DNA of 64,000 nucleotides, taken from Mycoemilia scoparia (lineage: Eukaryota; Kickxellomycota; Kickxellomycetes; Kickxellales; Kickxellaceae). The notes under the pieces were generated by a model. The model was not told where the DNA came from. It ran no database searches and worked only from the letters and a program-made list of their open reading frames with translations. The stretch lies in assembly GCA_027575805.1 (NCBI GenBank), contig JANBPU010000074.1, positions 1 to 64,000 on the forward strand, read 5' to 3'. Position 1 is the first letter of the stretch; each line of letters starts with the position of its first letter. The translations under genes were made by a program, and so were the position numbers. Positions 39,877-48,922 of this stretch are shown in pieces.

Positions 39877-40113
39877 ATGCTAAATGATAAATATATCATA
39901 GTAAAGGCAGAATACCTACAAACTGAGCATCAAATAAAAGGCAGAACAGAACTTTTAAACAACAAAGGAGTTGAAAGAGATGATGCCAAGAAGTTGGTGA
40001 AAAGGCTAGGTAAACAACTAGACGATGAAAATGGATATGTCGTAATAGAAAACGGGGTTGTAACTGAACACAAAAAAACCTCAAATACTGTAATTATGAA
40101 AACTTGGAAATGA
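39877..40113 (+). CDS. Doubtful small ORF, 78 residues
   Basis: From the ATG after the (ATT)n run, the frame encodes a lysine- and glutamate-rich 78-residue peptide (MLNDKYIIVKAEYLQTEHQI ... EHKKTSNTVIMKTWK). The composition is protein-like, with a helical middle section (DDAKKLVKRLGKQLDDENG). No homologue is recognised and no second exon could be placed. It may be chance. Confidence 0.25.
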   Translation: MLNDKYIIVKAEYLQTEHQIKGRTELLNNKGVERDDAKKLVKRLGKQLDDENGYVVIENGVVTEHKKTSNTVIMKTWK

Positions 40114-40388
40114 CTAAAACACAAGAGGATAAAATCAAGTATAGTTCACAATGCTTTTATAGGAATATCTACTTTCACAATGATGATGGTGATGGTTGTG
40201 ATTTTGTTATAAAGGAATTAAAGATATTACTTACACACATACACACCCTCACCCCTTATATTTAGTTTATTAATAAACTCTTAACAAAGTATTTCTTTAA
40301 ATATTTTAAATTACTATGGCCATACTTTTGGCATAACACTGATATTTCACTGATATCAAATAGCTTTATTTTACAAGTTATTAGTCAG

Positions 40389-40870
40389 TGTTAGGCCATA
40401 ACCAATATGATTCATAAGATCTGAAATATTATGAGTCTGAGTAATTTAGAATGATTCAGAACCATTCTGATCAACTACTCATTGATCAGGATAATCTTGA
40501 ATCAAGTAGAATCCTAAAGTAAGGGCCCTAACCCTTACACCTCTTTTATTAGTTTTAGTTTCATTAATGAAGGGTTTCTTCATCTTTATTATCTTTATAT
40601 AATCATACTTTTATTTAGTTCAAAATAAAGCTATAGTTAAAAGGATTTGAATTATTTAAAATTCTAAGTTATCTTTCCTTGTTTATTCTTTACCATTTAT
40701 TTCTATCCAGAATCATTCTGGACAAATCATTGTTTTCACTCCTTTTATTTCCCCTCACATAATCATTTAGTATTATCCTAAATGACTTCCTTTTATTCTG
40801 TTTTCTTGTGCCCTTGTACTTTCATTCCCCCATTCTGATCTAAGTTTTTTAGAAAACAACTTTTCTGACA
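40389..40870 (-). mobile_element. Solo-LTR-like element, copy 2 (inverted)
   Basis: Reverse complement aligns to 22779-23285: starts TGTCAGAAAAGTTGTTTTCT and ends TATGGCCTAACA, with the shared promoter-like block ATTATATAAAG, AAACTAATAAAAG, and TGATTCAAGATTATCCTGAT near the end. It is about 482 bp and heavily mutated. No target duplication or internal genes. Confidence 0.55.
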
Positions 40871-41130
40871 TTTGAAAATCATTCTAAACAACCCTTGTAT
40901 GCCAAAAGGTATATACTCTGATTTATCATATAATAATTTTACTATTACAACTAATAATAATAATAGTAACAGCACAAAAATGACTTTTCCAGCATATCTA
41001 TTTTAAAAGAAAGACACAAAGAACATAAATAACTATCTATAAAAAACAAATAAATCACAGCCTATCAAATACAATAGCCCAATACCCAAGTGTATATGGC
41101 AAATTCTTCCTGCTCTAATACAATTATTGT

Positions 41131-42462
41131 TTATGTATTAGTATTAGCTCTGCCAGAATTTACAGTCTTAGAGATGTTATAAACTGTCGTATCTCCCCCA
41201 AGTGCTCTAATAATTACCATAGCAGTAGCAGCTTGGTCAAAATTTTCTGGTATCTTGTCTATTTCACATATGGCAATATATTTTGCCAAGATAGACGCAG
41301 AATACTCTATAGGACAACTTCCAGTGGGAATAGTTTCATATATACTATAAAAGATTTGGTAGAACCAATTGATAGTATCTTTGAATTTTTGTTTAATGTG
41401 ATCCCTACTTTGTATACTTAAGAATTCGTTACTGCTGATGTTAAAGATAGAGGCATCACACCTCTTTTTAACATTATAAAGCAAAAATTTGCCAATTGTC
41501 ATATACTCTTTTAGCTCCCTAAGACCTACAGGATTAACTACCTCATCCTCAAGTTCAGAATATCCAGGATATATAACAACAATAAGGTAATAACCAAGAA
41601 TCATGCTAAAGTCTTTTCCTGGAAAACACTTGGAATCAGATGTTCGAGGGGAAAACTGGACCCTCATTCCAAAAATATGATCTTTCAGATACAAATTTGT
41701 AAAGCTTTTCCAAATACTATCAAGACTTTTTTTCATATCTTTGGTGTTGTTTCTTTCTATTGCTTTTCCAAGAATTATTTTTGTATCATTGAGTTCTGGA
41801 AGTTGGCTTTCATATTGACAATGCTGAGACTCCACAGCATTACCAAATATTTTTGCAAATGTACCATCACTTTCAAGAGTTTCATAATGTTCTTCAACTC
41901 CCTTTTCTTTGTTTTCTTTTAACCCATTGTGTATGTTGAGACCTATTTCAGCCCTTCTTTTGATTAGGCTTCCATTCCCATTGTCCCTGGCTGCACCTTT
42001 GGGTCTGCCTCTTTTTTTAGTTGAAGATGAAGAGGTTTTGGTTGATGGAGATGATGATGATGATGATGATGATGATGATAAGAGAAGAAGAGCTATATCA
42101 GATTCAGGAGCATCAATCTCCACACTATCTCCACCCTCACCCTTATAGTAATATCCTTCATTACATTGAAGAGGAAGAGGTTGAGTAGAAGAAATGTCAG
42201 CAATTTTATGGCTAATCTCATGAGGCTGAACCAAATTATCATATCTGTCATCATTATGATGAAATTGATTTTCATCATCACTGCTTACTTGATAAGGTTG
42301 GTCAGAGAAAAAGGATTCAGCTGAATAGCTTGTCTCATCATAAGAAGCCTCTGGAGATTGCAAAAGAGAGGCAATAGACATAGCCCTGTGACCTGTATGG
42401 ATAACTGCATCTGACCCAGAGACTGGGTTTAATATGTCATTTGTTTGGGGTCTATGGCCCAT
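41131..42462 (-). CDS. AT-hook-containing protein of unknown function
   Basis: Encodes 443 residues from the first ATG (MGHRPQTND); the open frame upstream has no ATG. An AT-hook core (KKRGRPKGAA) is at about 149-158, preceded by a Ser-rich tract (about 129-147) encoded by a GAT-type repeat. The C-terminal half (about 215-430) is compact, with hydrophobic, aromatic-rich helices (DSIWKSFTNLYLKDHIFG, FSMILGYYLIVVIYPGY, NWFYQIFYSIYETIPTG) and looks like a folded domain I do not recognise. The AT-hook implies binding to the DNA minor groove and a nuclear role; this is inferred. Base use is more AT-rich than in the neighbouring genes. Confidence 0.55.
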   Translation of the reverse strand: MGHRPQTNDILNPVSGSDAVIHTGHRAMSIASLLQSPEASYDETSYSAESFFSDQPYQVSSDDENQFHHNDDRYDNLVQPHEISHKIADISSTQPLPLQCNEGYYYKGEGGDSVEIDAPESDIALLLLSSSSSSSSSSPSTKTSSSSTKKRGRPKGAARDNGNGSLIKRRAEIGLNIHNGLKENKEKGVEEHYETLESDGTFAKIFGNAVESQHCQYESQLPELNDTKIILGKAIERNNTKDMKKSLDSIWKSFTNLYLKDHIFGMRVQFSPRTSDSKCFPGKDFSMILGYYLIVVIYPGYSELEDEVVNPVGLRELKEYMTIGKFLLYNVKKRCDASIFNISSNEFLSIQSRDHIKQKFKDTINWFYQIFYSIYETIPTGSCPIEYSASILAKYIAICEIDKIPENFDQAATAMVIIRALGGDTTVYNISKTVNSGRANTNT

Positions 42463-42523
42463 GGTGTATGGGATAGACAAACAAGACTTGATAGATAGAT
42501 AAGTGGGTAGACAAGCAAGCAAG

Positions 42524-42550
42524 TGAGTGAGTGAGTGAGTGAGTGAGTGA
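42524..42550. repeat. (GAGT)n tetranucleotide repeat
   Basis: About seven GAGT units lie 60-90 bp upstream of the AT-hook gene start, in its probable leader. Confidence 0.8.
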
Positions 42551-42919
42551 GGTTATTGAAAGAGGGATACAAGCTGCAAAAGTGGGAAAAGTAAAGATAT
42601 TCAGAGCTATGTTGGAACTTTTCTATATTTATACCTACAAATAAAGGCATATCAGTTTAAAAATTTACAAATAAACAAACAAAAATTGGTGATTGTCAAT
42701 TTTTTTGTGAATGTGCAAATCTAAAATTTTGTTAGAATATTATCAAAAAAAGCTATTCATAAGCTTAAGGGCAATAAAAAACATAAAGTTTATGGTTTTG
42801 ATTCTGATTTGGTAGAGTGAAATAATTTTCACACAAAATATTTTATTTTTGTATTTTGGGTGGCATTTTCAAAGAAAAAGTTGATTACTTTTTATATTAT
42901 ATATCGAGCAAAAGGCATA

Positions 42920-43035
42920 TGGATCATAATTTTTGAAGGGTGACTTTTGGTGGCCACCGATTATAGGGGAAACTAAAGCCAAATTAGTGATCACCATCTG
43001 TTAGTAGATGGTCACCCTTCAAAAATAATAACTCA
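42920..43035. mobile_element. Family A MITE A8
   Basis: TGGATCATAATTTTTGAAGG ... CCCTTCAAAAATAATAACTCA, with TA on both sides (42918, 43036). An internal secondary inverted repeat (GGTGACTTTTGGTGGCC / ATGGTCACC) is present. Confidence 0.8.
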
Positions 43036-43037
43036 TA

Positions 43038-43120
43038 TGTGTAGTTATTTTTGAAGGGGTAGGCACACATTTGGCTGTGATTGCCCCTATAGCCATTCAC
43101 CCTTCAAAAATTATTACCCA
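43038..43120. mobile_element. Family A MITE A9, adjacent to A8
   Basis: TGTGTAGTTATTTTTGAAGG ... CCCTTCAAAAATTATTACCCA, followed by TATG. The TA at 43036-43037 is shared with A8. The interior ACACATTTGGCTGTGATTGC is canonical. Confidence 0.8.
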
Positions 43121-43225
43121 TATGTTTATATTGTCACTTGCTTGTTCAGCAGATAGGGTGAGGGAAGAAGAGGATTGTACATAGTGGCGAAATAATGAGA
43201 GAGAATTGTTTTTGGATTTTTTAAA

Positions 43226-43358
43226 TGGTCAAGGTTCACAAGACTTTGGGGAAATGGGTCCCCAGGAATTGTGTACGAAATGACTAATGATTGGGGCGAA
43301 ATCAGGCGAGGGCCCACTTCAGCCCACCAAAGATTCGATCATTAGCGAAATCTTTCCA
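43226..43358. mobile_element. Family C element C5
   Basis: TGGTCAAGGTTCACAAGACT, ATGGGTCCCCAGGAATTGTG, GAAATGACTAATGATTGGGG, ACTTCAGCCCACCAAAGATT, GATCATTAGCGAAATCTTTCC: a near-complete single family C unit. Confidence 0.7.
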
Positions 43359-43905
43359 AAAATATAGCTTTTATAATTAAACAAACCAAAATAGATGAAA
43401 ATGGAAAAGGTTGAAATTTGTAAGTAGCGACATGGAAATAGGTATCTTTTGGGTCTAGATGAAGGGAAGGGAAAGTAAAGTAGGGAATATGTATACTGAA
43501 AACCCTTGAAATTCTTGCTCTAGAAAGCAAGGGTTCGAGAGGATGAATTAAAAGCAAGGGTTTTTATTATAGTGAAAGGTTTACTAGGAATCATAACTCC
43601 AGGGCGGTAATACTACACGCATAGTAAAGAGAAATAAGTAAGTCAGCTGAACATATAAAGAATAGAAAAATACTCAGTCTCTGAGTCAATTATACTGGCC
43701 CCGTGACTAGGATACCAAAAAACGGTTGATAATCCACACTTTGTGAATAAATGAGCCAGTAGATCACCACAAGTTAGTGACTTGAAGATGTGCTGATCAG
43801 ACTACAAGGCTGTAAAGTCGTTACATTTAACCTTCTATGGACACAAATTAAAGCACAAGCGCATCTTTGTCTGGACGCACATGCATGCAATATCAGATAA
43901 ATATA

Positions 43906-44060
43906 AGGCAAATTCACCGCCAAAAGGGAACAGACAGATGCTCTCATACATTCCCTGCAAACCAGCCCATAACACGCACATTTTAGCTGGAGCATCGGCG
44001 ATGATTGGCTGGTATCCAGGGGAATATGCTAGTACACTTTTTGAGGCAACTGCTCAGCCA
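43906..44060. mobile_element. Family B MITE B4
   Basis: AGGCAAATTCACCGCCAAAA then GGGAACAG...ACATTCCCTGCAAACCAGCC at the left; AGGGGAATATGCTAGTACAC...CAACTGCTCAGCCA at the right; TA on both sides. Central words CACATTTTAGCTGGAG and GATTGGCTGGTATCCAG are shared with B2 and B3. Confidence 0.75.
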
Positions 44061-44277
44061 TATATATGTTTTAGAACGATGGGTCGGATTGGACTCGTCC
44101 ACTGACTGGGAATCAAGCCACACGTACAAAATAAACGTTTATTGATGTATGTATTCATTTAAAGAAAAGCAAAGTTGTGGCAGCTAAACCAGACAAAAAT
44201 ATACTTCCATTGACATATGCAAGATTTCATGGCACCCAATGTAAGCATAAAGAAGCAATGGCGTTTTCTTTACAAAA

Positions 44278-44416
44278 TGGCAAGATTTCACTAGTGATTG
44301 AAGAATGTATGGTAGGCAGAATGGTGGGTCCTCATCGGATTTTGGCCCAATCTTCAGCTATTTTGTATGAAACTCTTGGGTCTCCATTTTGCCCACGGCC
44401 TTGTGAAATATGGCCA
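44278..44416. mobile_element. Family C element C6
   Basis: TGGCAAGATTTCACTAGTGA, GGTAGGCAGAATGGTGGGTC, CATCGGATTTTGGCCCAATC, GGGTCTCCATTTTGCCCACG, CTTGTGAAATATGGCCA: the opposite orientation to C5, with a clear TGGC...GCCA end pair. Confidence 0.7.
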
Positions 44417-44522
44417 AATTCGAAACTAATAAACTACCTCGGTATATTTTTTGCTTATATTGTTTCTTATTGGAGCAGAGATAATAATGAAATAAGAGAT
44501 CATTTGCTTCCCAAGGAGCAGG

Positions 44523-44558
<36 letters not shown>

Positions 44559-44951
44559 AATTTGTAACAGTAATAATGTATATGGTGATACTTTTATCAA
44601 GAATAGCGTAACAGTAATAATACTCTGACAGAAATACTGTCAAAACTTCTTTTTAGGAAATGTGAAAAGTCAGGAGAGAGAGCATGCGATGGGCATGTTT
44701 GGATGGCTTAGATGTTTAAACATTTCGGCTTCAAAAGTATAAAGGGTTCAACACAACCACCGTCGCCATGAAATCAGTTTAGTTTAGAATTGTTGTTTTT
44801 AGTTTTCGCATATATAAATATAAACATATATATTGTTTTTGGAACTTTATCTCTTCTTCATTTATTATTTTTTGGACTGCGATTTCACTTCTTTGGAATA
44901 CTTAAGTACATGCATCACAGACTAGGCTGATATTCATTCAAAGTTTCAAAT

Positions 44952-46658
44952 ATGAAAACCATTTTATCAAGTTTGCCACGATGGATGGCAATGAAGAGAA
45001 CCTCCACTACGTTTGTTTCATTAGCAAGCACACTCAACTCAAACCACCACAATAGCCACAGCAACTCAGTAACAAACTTTGATACAACATTATCTTGCAA
45101 AACCTCTTCTACCAAGAGCATCGATCATCCCGAAGCATCCAACACAATAGCCCGGCCACCAGAAAAAACCAGCCTCAAAGCAACACCCAAAATCTACAAA
45201 GCCCTTGGAATACTAAGCCCTTACGCACCACCCCTTCCCTACGACTCTACTTATTCCTGGATAATCCTAGCCAGCTGTTTCTTTATGCAGCTATTCGGAA
45301 CCGGTGTGGCCAATGGGTTCGGCTCCTACCAAGCCTACTATCTCAACACCATGTTCCCCACCACCCCCGCATCAACCATCCAGTGGATAGGAACATCCCA
45401 CGTCCTCTGCATAAACAGCATCTCATACTTCACAGGCATAGCCATCGACAAATTAGGCCCAAGATTTTCAGGCTACATTGGCACAATCATTGCAACTGTG
45501 GCGCTAATGCTTACAAGCTTGGTGACCACTGATCCTTGGCAGCTGGTTTTGGGCCAAGGCGTTATGCTGGGCATCGGGCTGGCCTTTGTTGCCCAAGCCT
45601 CAATGGTTCTGCCATCACAGTTTTTCAGCAAATACCGGGGGCTGGCTACGGGCATTTCGTCGTCGGGAAGCTGTGTGGGCGGGATGTTTATTGGTAAGGC
45701 CACACAGGCTATGATCGACAAGGTCGGGATTCATTGGACTTTGAGAATTACGGGCTTTATCGTGTTGGTCGTTTCTGGCATTTCGTGTCTATTTATTAGA
45801 AGAAGAATACCAAAGCTAAAATATCTTGAACAATACCAACAGGAAAATCTGTGTTATGAAGCCACAGCCACAACCGCCACAGACATCCTCCCCAAAAACA
45901 TCAGCAACAACAACAACAACAACAACAGCAACGAGAACATGAATAGTTTACCCGAAATACCAAAACATAAACAACAAAAACCACTGTTCAACTTCAACCC
46001 CCTAAAAAACATCCAGTTCAACATCACAATTCTAATCACCTTCTTGGTCCAGTCCACAATGTTCTGTCCAATCCTCTACCTATCCGCATCAGCCGAATAT
46101 TACAAAATCCCTCCCAGCAACGCGTCCACTCTGCTCTTGATAATGAACGCCGCCAAAACAGTTGGAAGAATAGTCTCCGGAATCGTGGTTGACAAAATCG
46201 GCCCAACTACGACGCTGGCGATAGCAAACCTCATCACCGGCATCAGCATATTCGGGCTTTGGTACCCAGCCACGACATACCCGCTCTTCGTCGTATTTGC
46301 AGTGGTGTTTGGCCTGTTTGGCAGCACATTTGCCGTCACAAACCCCGTGATCGTCGCAAACATTTTTGGCGTCGACGATGACTTGGGCGCAAACATCGGG
46401 CTGCTGTTTCTGATTAGTGGCGTGGGGATTCTGGTCGGCAATCCTATCCAGGCCGCCATTTATGATAACCTGGATGGGAGAGGCCAATACAAGTATACCA
46501 TTTTGTTTTCGGGGGCTATTTATGTTTTGTCATTTATTCCTTGTCTTGGTCTTTATTGGTATTATAGAAGAACTGGTGGTGGTAGCAGCAGCAGCAGCAG
46601 CGGCAGAAGCAGTTCTAGGAATGGAAAGAATCAGGGATCTGAAGAACCAAAGCTATAA
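44952..46658 (+). CDS. MFS transporter, fungal monocarboxylate-transporter-like
   Basis: Encodes 568 residues, single exon. After a Ser/Thr-rich N-terminus of about 95 residues come 12 predicted transmembrane helices in two halves, separated by a hydrophilic loop (about 285-345, containing poly-Asn). Motifs of the MCT-like fungal branch are present: FGSYQAYYL in helix 1, TIQWIGTSH before helix 2, DKLGPR between helices 2 and 3 (MFS motif A), and FFSKYRGLATGISSSGSCVGG around helices 4-5. Helix 8-9 has GIVVDKIGP, the second motif A. Members carry monocarboxylates, riboflavin or other small organics across the plasma or vacuolar membrane; the substrate cannot be told here. The C-terminus is a disordered Ser/Gly tail. 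Confidence 0.88.
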   Translation: MKTILSSLPRWMAMKRTSTTFVSLASTLNSNHHNSHSNSVTNFDTTLSCKTSSTKSIDHPEASNTIARPPEKTSLKATPKIYKALGILSPYAPPLPYDSTYSWIILASCFFMQLFGTGVANGFGSYQAYYLNTMFPTTPASTIQWIGTSHVLCINSISYFTGIAIDKLGPRFSGYIGTIIATVALMLTSLVTTDPWQLVLGQGVMLGIGLAFVAQASMVLPSQFFSKYRGLATGISSSGSCVGGMFIGKATQAMIDKVGIHWTLRITGFIVLVVSGISCLFIRRRIPKLKYLEQYQQENLCYEATATTATDILPKNISNNNNNNNSNENMNSLPEIPKHKQQKPLFNFNPLKNIQFNITILITFLVQSTMFCPILYLSASAEYYKIPPSNASTLLLIMNAAKTVGRIVSGIVVDKIGPTTTLAIANLITGISIFGLWYPATTYPLFVVFAVVFGLFGSTFAVTNPVIVANIFGVDDDLGANIGLLFLISGVGILVGNPIQAAIYDNLDGRGQYKYTILFSGAIYVLSFIPCLGLYWYYRRTGGGSSSSSSGRSSSRNGKNQGSEEPKL

Positions 46659-47072
46659 CTGTAGTAGTAGTAGCAGCATCATAAATGCCACTCATTCTAT
46701 TTTTTCATTTGTTGATCACCGAGGAGCAGGTCTTGTGAGGTTATCGTAGTCACCATTTTCTATTTATTTTTAAACACATTGTGCTAGTATATTAATTTTC
46801 TAGAATCATATAAATATATTATAAACATATCAGGCACTTTTGTTTTTGTTTGAAACCCAGACATTATGCTAAAGAATAGATGCATATAATATATTTTAAT
46901 TGGAGGCTATAAGAATTAACACGCAACAATAATGAAATAAAGCAACGAATTTGACTATGACTAATGCTGCTTTCAGCCAGACTCTCACTCCACTACTCTG
47001 TCCTTTCAATCCTTGGGCATCCCAAGGATTATAAAATCAACTAAAGGATCAGCTATAGTAATATTAGATCGA
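46659..47072. other. Spacer, convergent 3' ends
   Basis: About 400 bp of AT-rich sequence after the MFS gene. No feature is recognised. Confidence 0.5.
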
Positions 47073-47267
47073 CTAGTACAACACAAAACAGCCATTGAGA
47101 ATCAGAATCCCAAATCCCTCGACTATAACTGGCTTGCTACTATTAAGTAAACTGCCAAACAGTGTGTCAATAAGCAGAGCAAATCCAAATACTGTACTCC
47201 ACCACGCCATATAACCCCTCTGCAAAAATGCCAACAGCACGCGCCAAACTTCTTGTTTCCTCGCCAT
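47073..47267 (-). CDS. Possible 64-residue membrane microprotein
   Basis: From the first ATG (47267), 64 residues: a basic N-terminus (MARKQEVWRVLLAFLQRG), a hydrophobic helix (about 20-42, WWSTVFGFALLIDTLFGSLL) and a second hydrophobic C-terminal segment (GFGILILNGCFVLY). It lies divergently, 103 bp from the phospholipase D gene start. Size and layout resemble small mitochondrial or ER membrane subunits, but I do not recognise the family. Either a real small gene or chance. Confidence 0.4.
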   Translation of the reverse strand: MARKQEVWRVLLAFLQRGYMAWWSTVFGFALLIDTLFGSLLNSSKPVIVEGFGILILNGCFVLY

Positions 47268-47370
47268 AAAAACCCTCTTTATTTTCACCTGTTTAATTAT
47301 TTTCTATTTCCTCTTATCTATCTATTTATCTATCTATTTATTTACCTATCTATCTAACTCTTAGCCGAAA
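47268..47370. promoter_or_regulatory. Short divergent promoter with ATCT repeats
   Basis: 103 bp between divergent starts. It is filled with a CTATCTATTTATC-type tetranucleotide repeat (about 47315-47358) directly upstream of the phospholipase D start codon. Confidence 0.4.
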
Positions 47371-48398
47371 ATGAGCAGTGGCAATGGTCTAATGGAATGT
47401 CTAGCCCTCTGTTTCGGTTCAGACTCCTCCTCCTCTGGCAATAACGGAACAGCGGGCCGCCAAGCACCACCAATTGACCCCGAATATGCCTCAAAGCTTC
47501 CACTCGACGATTTCATCCACCAGACTTTAAATTCCTCTCCATCAGTTATGGCCAACCAATCAACTTTCGAGCACATGTTTATCAATCTCCTATCTCAGAC
47601 CTCGCCCCAAAACCATCAAGTCGCCAAGACCGTGCATCAAAGCTTAACCAACGACGGACTATTCGGAAATAACGTTGATAAAGACACAGCAGCTTGGGCT
47701 ATTAGATTGGTATATTTGGCTCTAAATAATGCCAACAAACCTCCTCGAGGTGGTGGCGGTGGTGGATATAATCCTCCTGTTCCCCAAGTTGGTGATTCAT
47801 GGGCTACTGTAGCTGCTAATAGCGGTCCACCCCCGCCACAACACCAGGGAGGAGGAGAGAGAACCAACATTTATGTCCGATCATTCTTTTTCCCATCAGA
47901 AGATAGTTTCAATCAACTGGCCAATGCCCTAAAAAGCGCCAAACATTCTATTGATTTGGCAATTTACAGTTTCACAGATAATGATTTGTCGAAAATTATT
48001 ACTAATGCTCATCGCAATGGCATCAAGGTCCGTATTATCAGCGAGGACGATCAGGTTGGAAAGATGGGAAACGATATCGAGTTTTTGAGAGATGAGGTCG
48101 GGATTCCAACTAAATTAGATAATAGGCAAGTGCACCAAAGTCACACACATACACACACATGTTTATGTACAAATATATATTAACAACTGTTTGGTTGCGT
48201 TTGTGCTGCTCTTCTTGTAGCGAATCGCTGATGCATAACAAATTCTGCATTGTTGATAAACGATTTGTTATAACCGGGTCGTACAATTGGAGTAAAGCGG
48301 CGCGTAGACAAAACCAAGAAAACATCTTGATTACCAATAGTCCTGAAGCTGTCCAGTCTTATTGTAGAGAATTCAATAAGCTTTGGAAGCAATTCTAA
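47371..48398 (+). CDS. Single-HKD phospholipase D-like protein (PLD6/cardiolipin-hydrolase type), GC-AG intron
   Basis: Exons 47371-48125 and 48221-48398, 310 residues. The 95 bp intron begins GCAAGT after AG and ends CTTCTTGTAG. The splice gives LDNSESLMHNKFCIVD, restoring the catalytic H-x-K-x4-D (His257, Lys259, Asp264) and the following GSYNWSKAARRQNQENILI. The catalytic half (about 165-310) starts IYVRSFFFPSEDSF, matching the PLD-superfamily endonuclease/phosphodiesterase branch with one HKD that acts as a dimer (PLD6, bacterial Nuc). The N-terminal 160 residues are a separate helical region (about 36-125) followed by a Gly/Pro-rich linker. Substrates may be cardiolipin or nucleic acid; location is unknown, as no clear N-terminal anchor is seen. 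Confidence 0.85.
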
Positions 48399-48922
48399 TT
48401 TCTTTACCCAATATCTTAGATTAGGCCTTCAGTCTCTGCGTTGATCTAGAATTTGATTTCAAAGCCTTCATTACGAATATATATATTTATATATCCATCT
48501 TAGATGGCTACTCGAGCACCTTGTATCATTAATTTATTTGCCATATGACACGTACAAGCGAAAATATTGCAGCCTTTGAAATAACCATTATTAATAGCAT
48601 TAGCAATGGAATAGCTGAGGATTCGATCAAGATGTGGCACTTTTGATTATATTAAACAGGAAACAATACACGTGCATGGTGATGGATCTAGTGGAGTGCT
48701 GACTCAAATTGTGAACATGCAAAAGGCTAAAAATGGCAAATGTGGTTCGTGGTAGGATATTATGCAGGACAAGGGGCGCGTTCCCAAAGCTGTCTGTCTG
48801 AAAGTGCGGGGATATTAATCTAAAAGTAAGGGACAGTATCCTCTTCCTCTCTCGTTGCTTTTGTTGTTGTCATCCATCTTATCTCGCATAGAGATTAGAA
48901 AGAGAGGCAATGGGTGTGCGAT
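48399..48922. other. Spacer, convergent 3' ends
   Basis: About 520 bp between the phospholipase gene (plus) and PAS-like gene 2 (minus). No feature is recognised. Confidence 0.5.

Larger units (their letters stand above)
38727..41130. other. Intergenic region with TTA repeats, MITEs and a second LTR-like element
   Basis: About 2.4 kb containing (TTA)n at 38767-38785, elements A7 and C4, (ATT)n at 39842-39873, a weak small open frame (39877-40113) and LTR-like copy 2. Confidence 0.55.
42463..44951. other. Repeat-dense intergenic region
   Basis: About 2.5 kb between the AT-hook gene and the MFS gene. It holds a (GAGT)n run near 42524-42550, elements A8, A9, C5, B4 and C6, and CA/GA dinucleotide runs near 44523-44559. 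No gene seen; short open frames here run through the repeats. Confidence 0.6.

Noticed and set aside
43480..43560. A possible tRNA, because of GGGTTCGAGAGG and an AACCCTTG/CAAGGGTT pairing.
   Set aside because: No acceptor stem, anticodon arm or D-loop can be folded around it; just a local inverted repeat.
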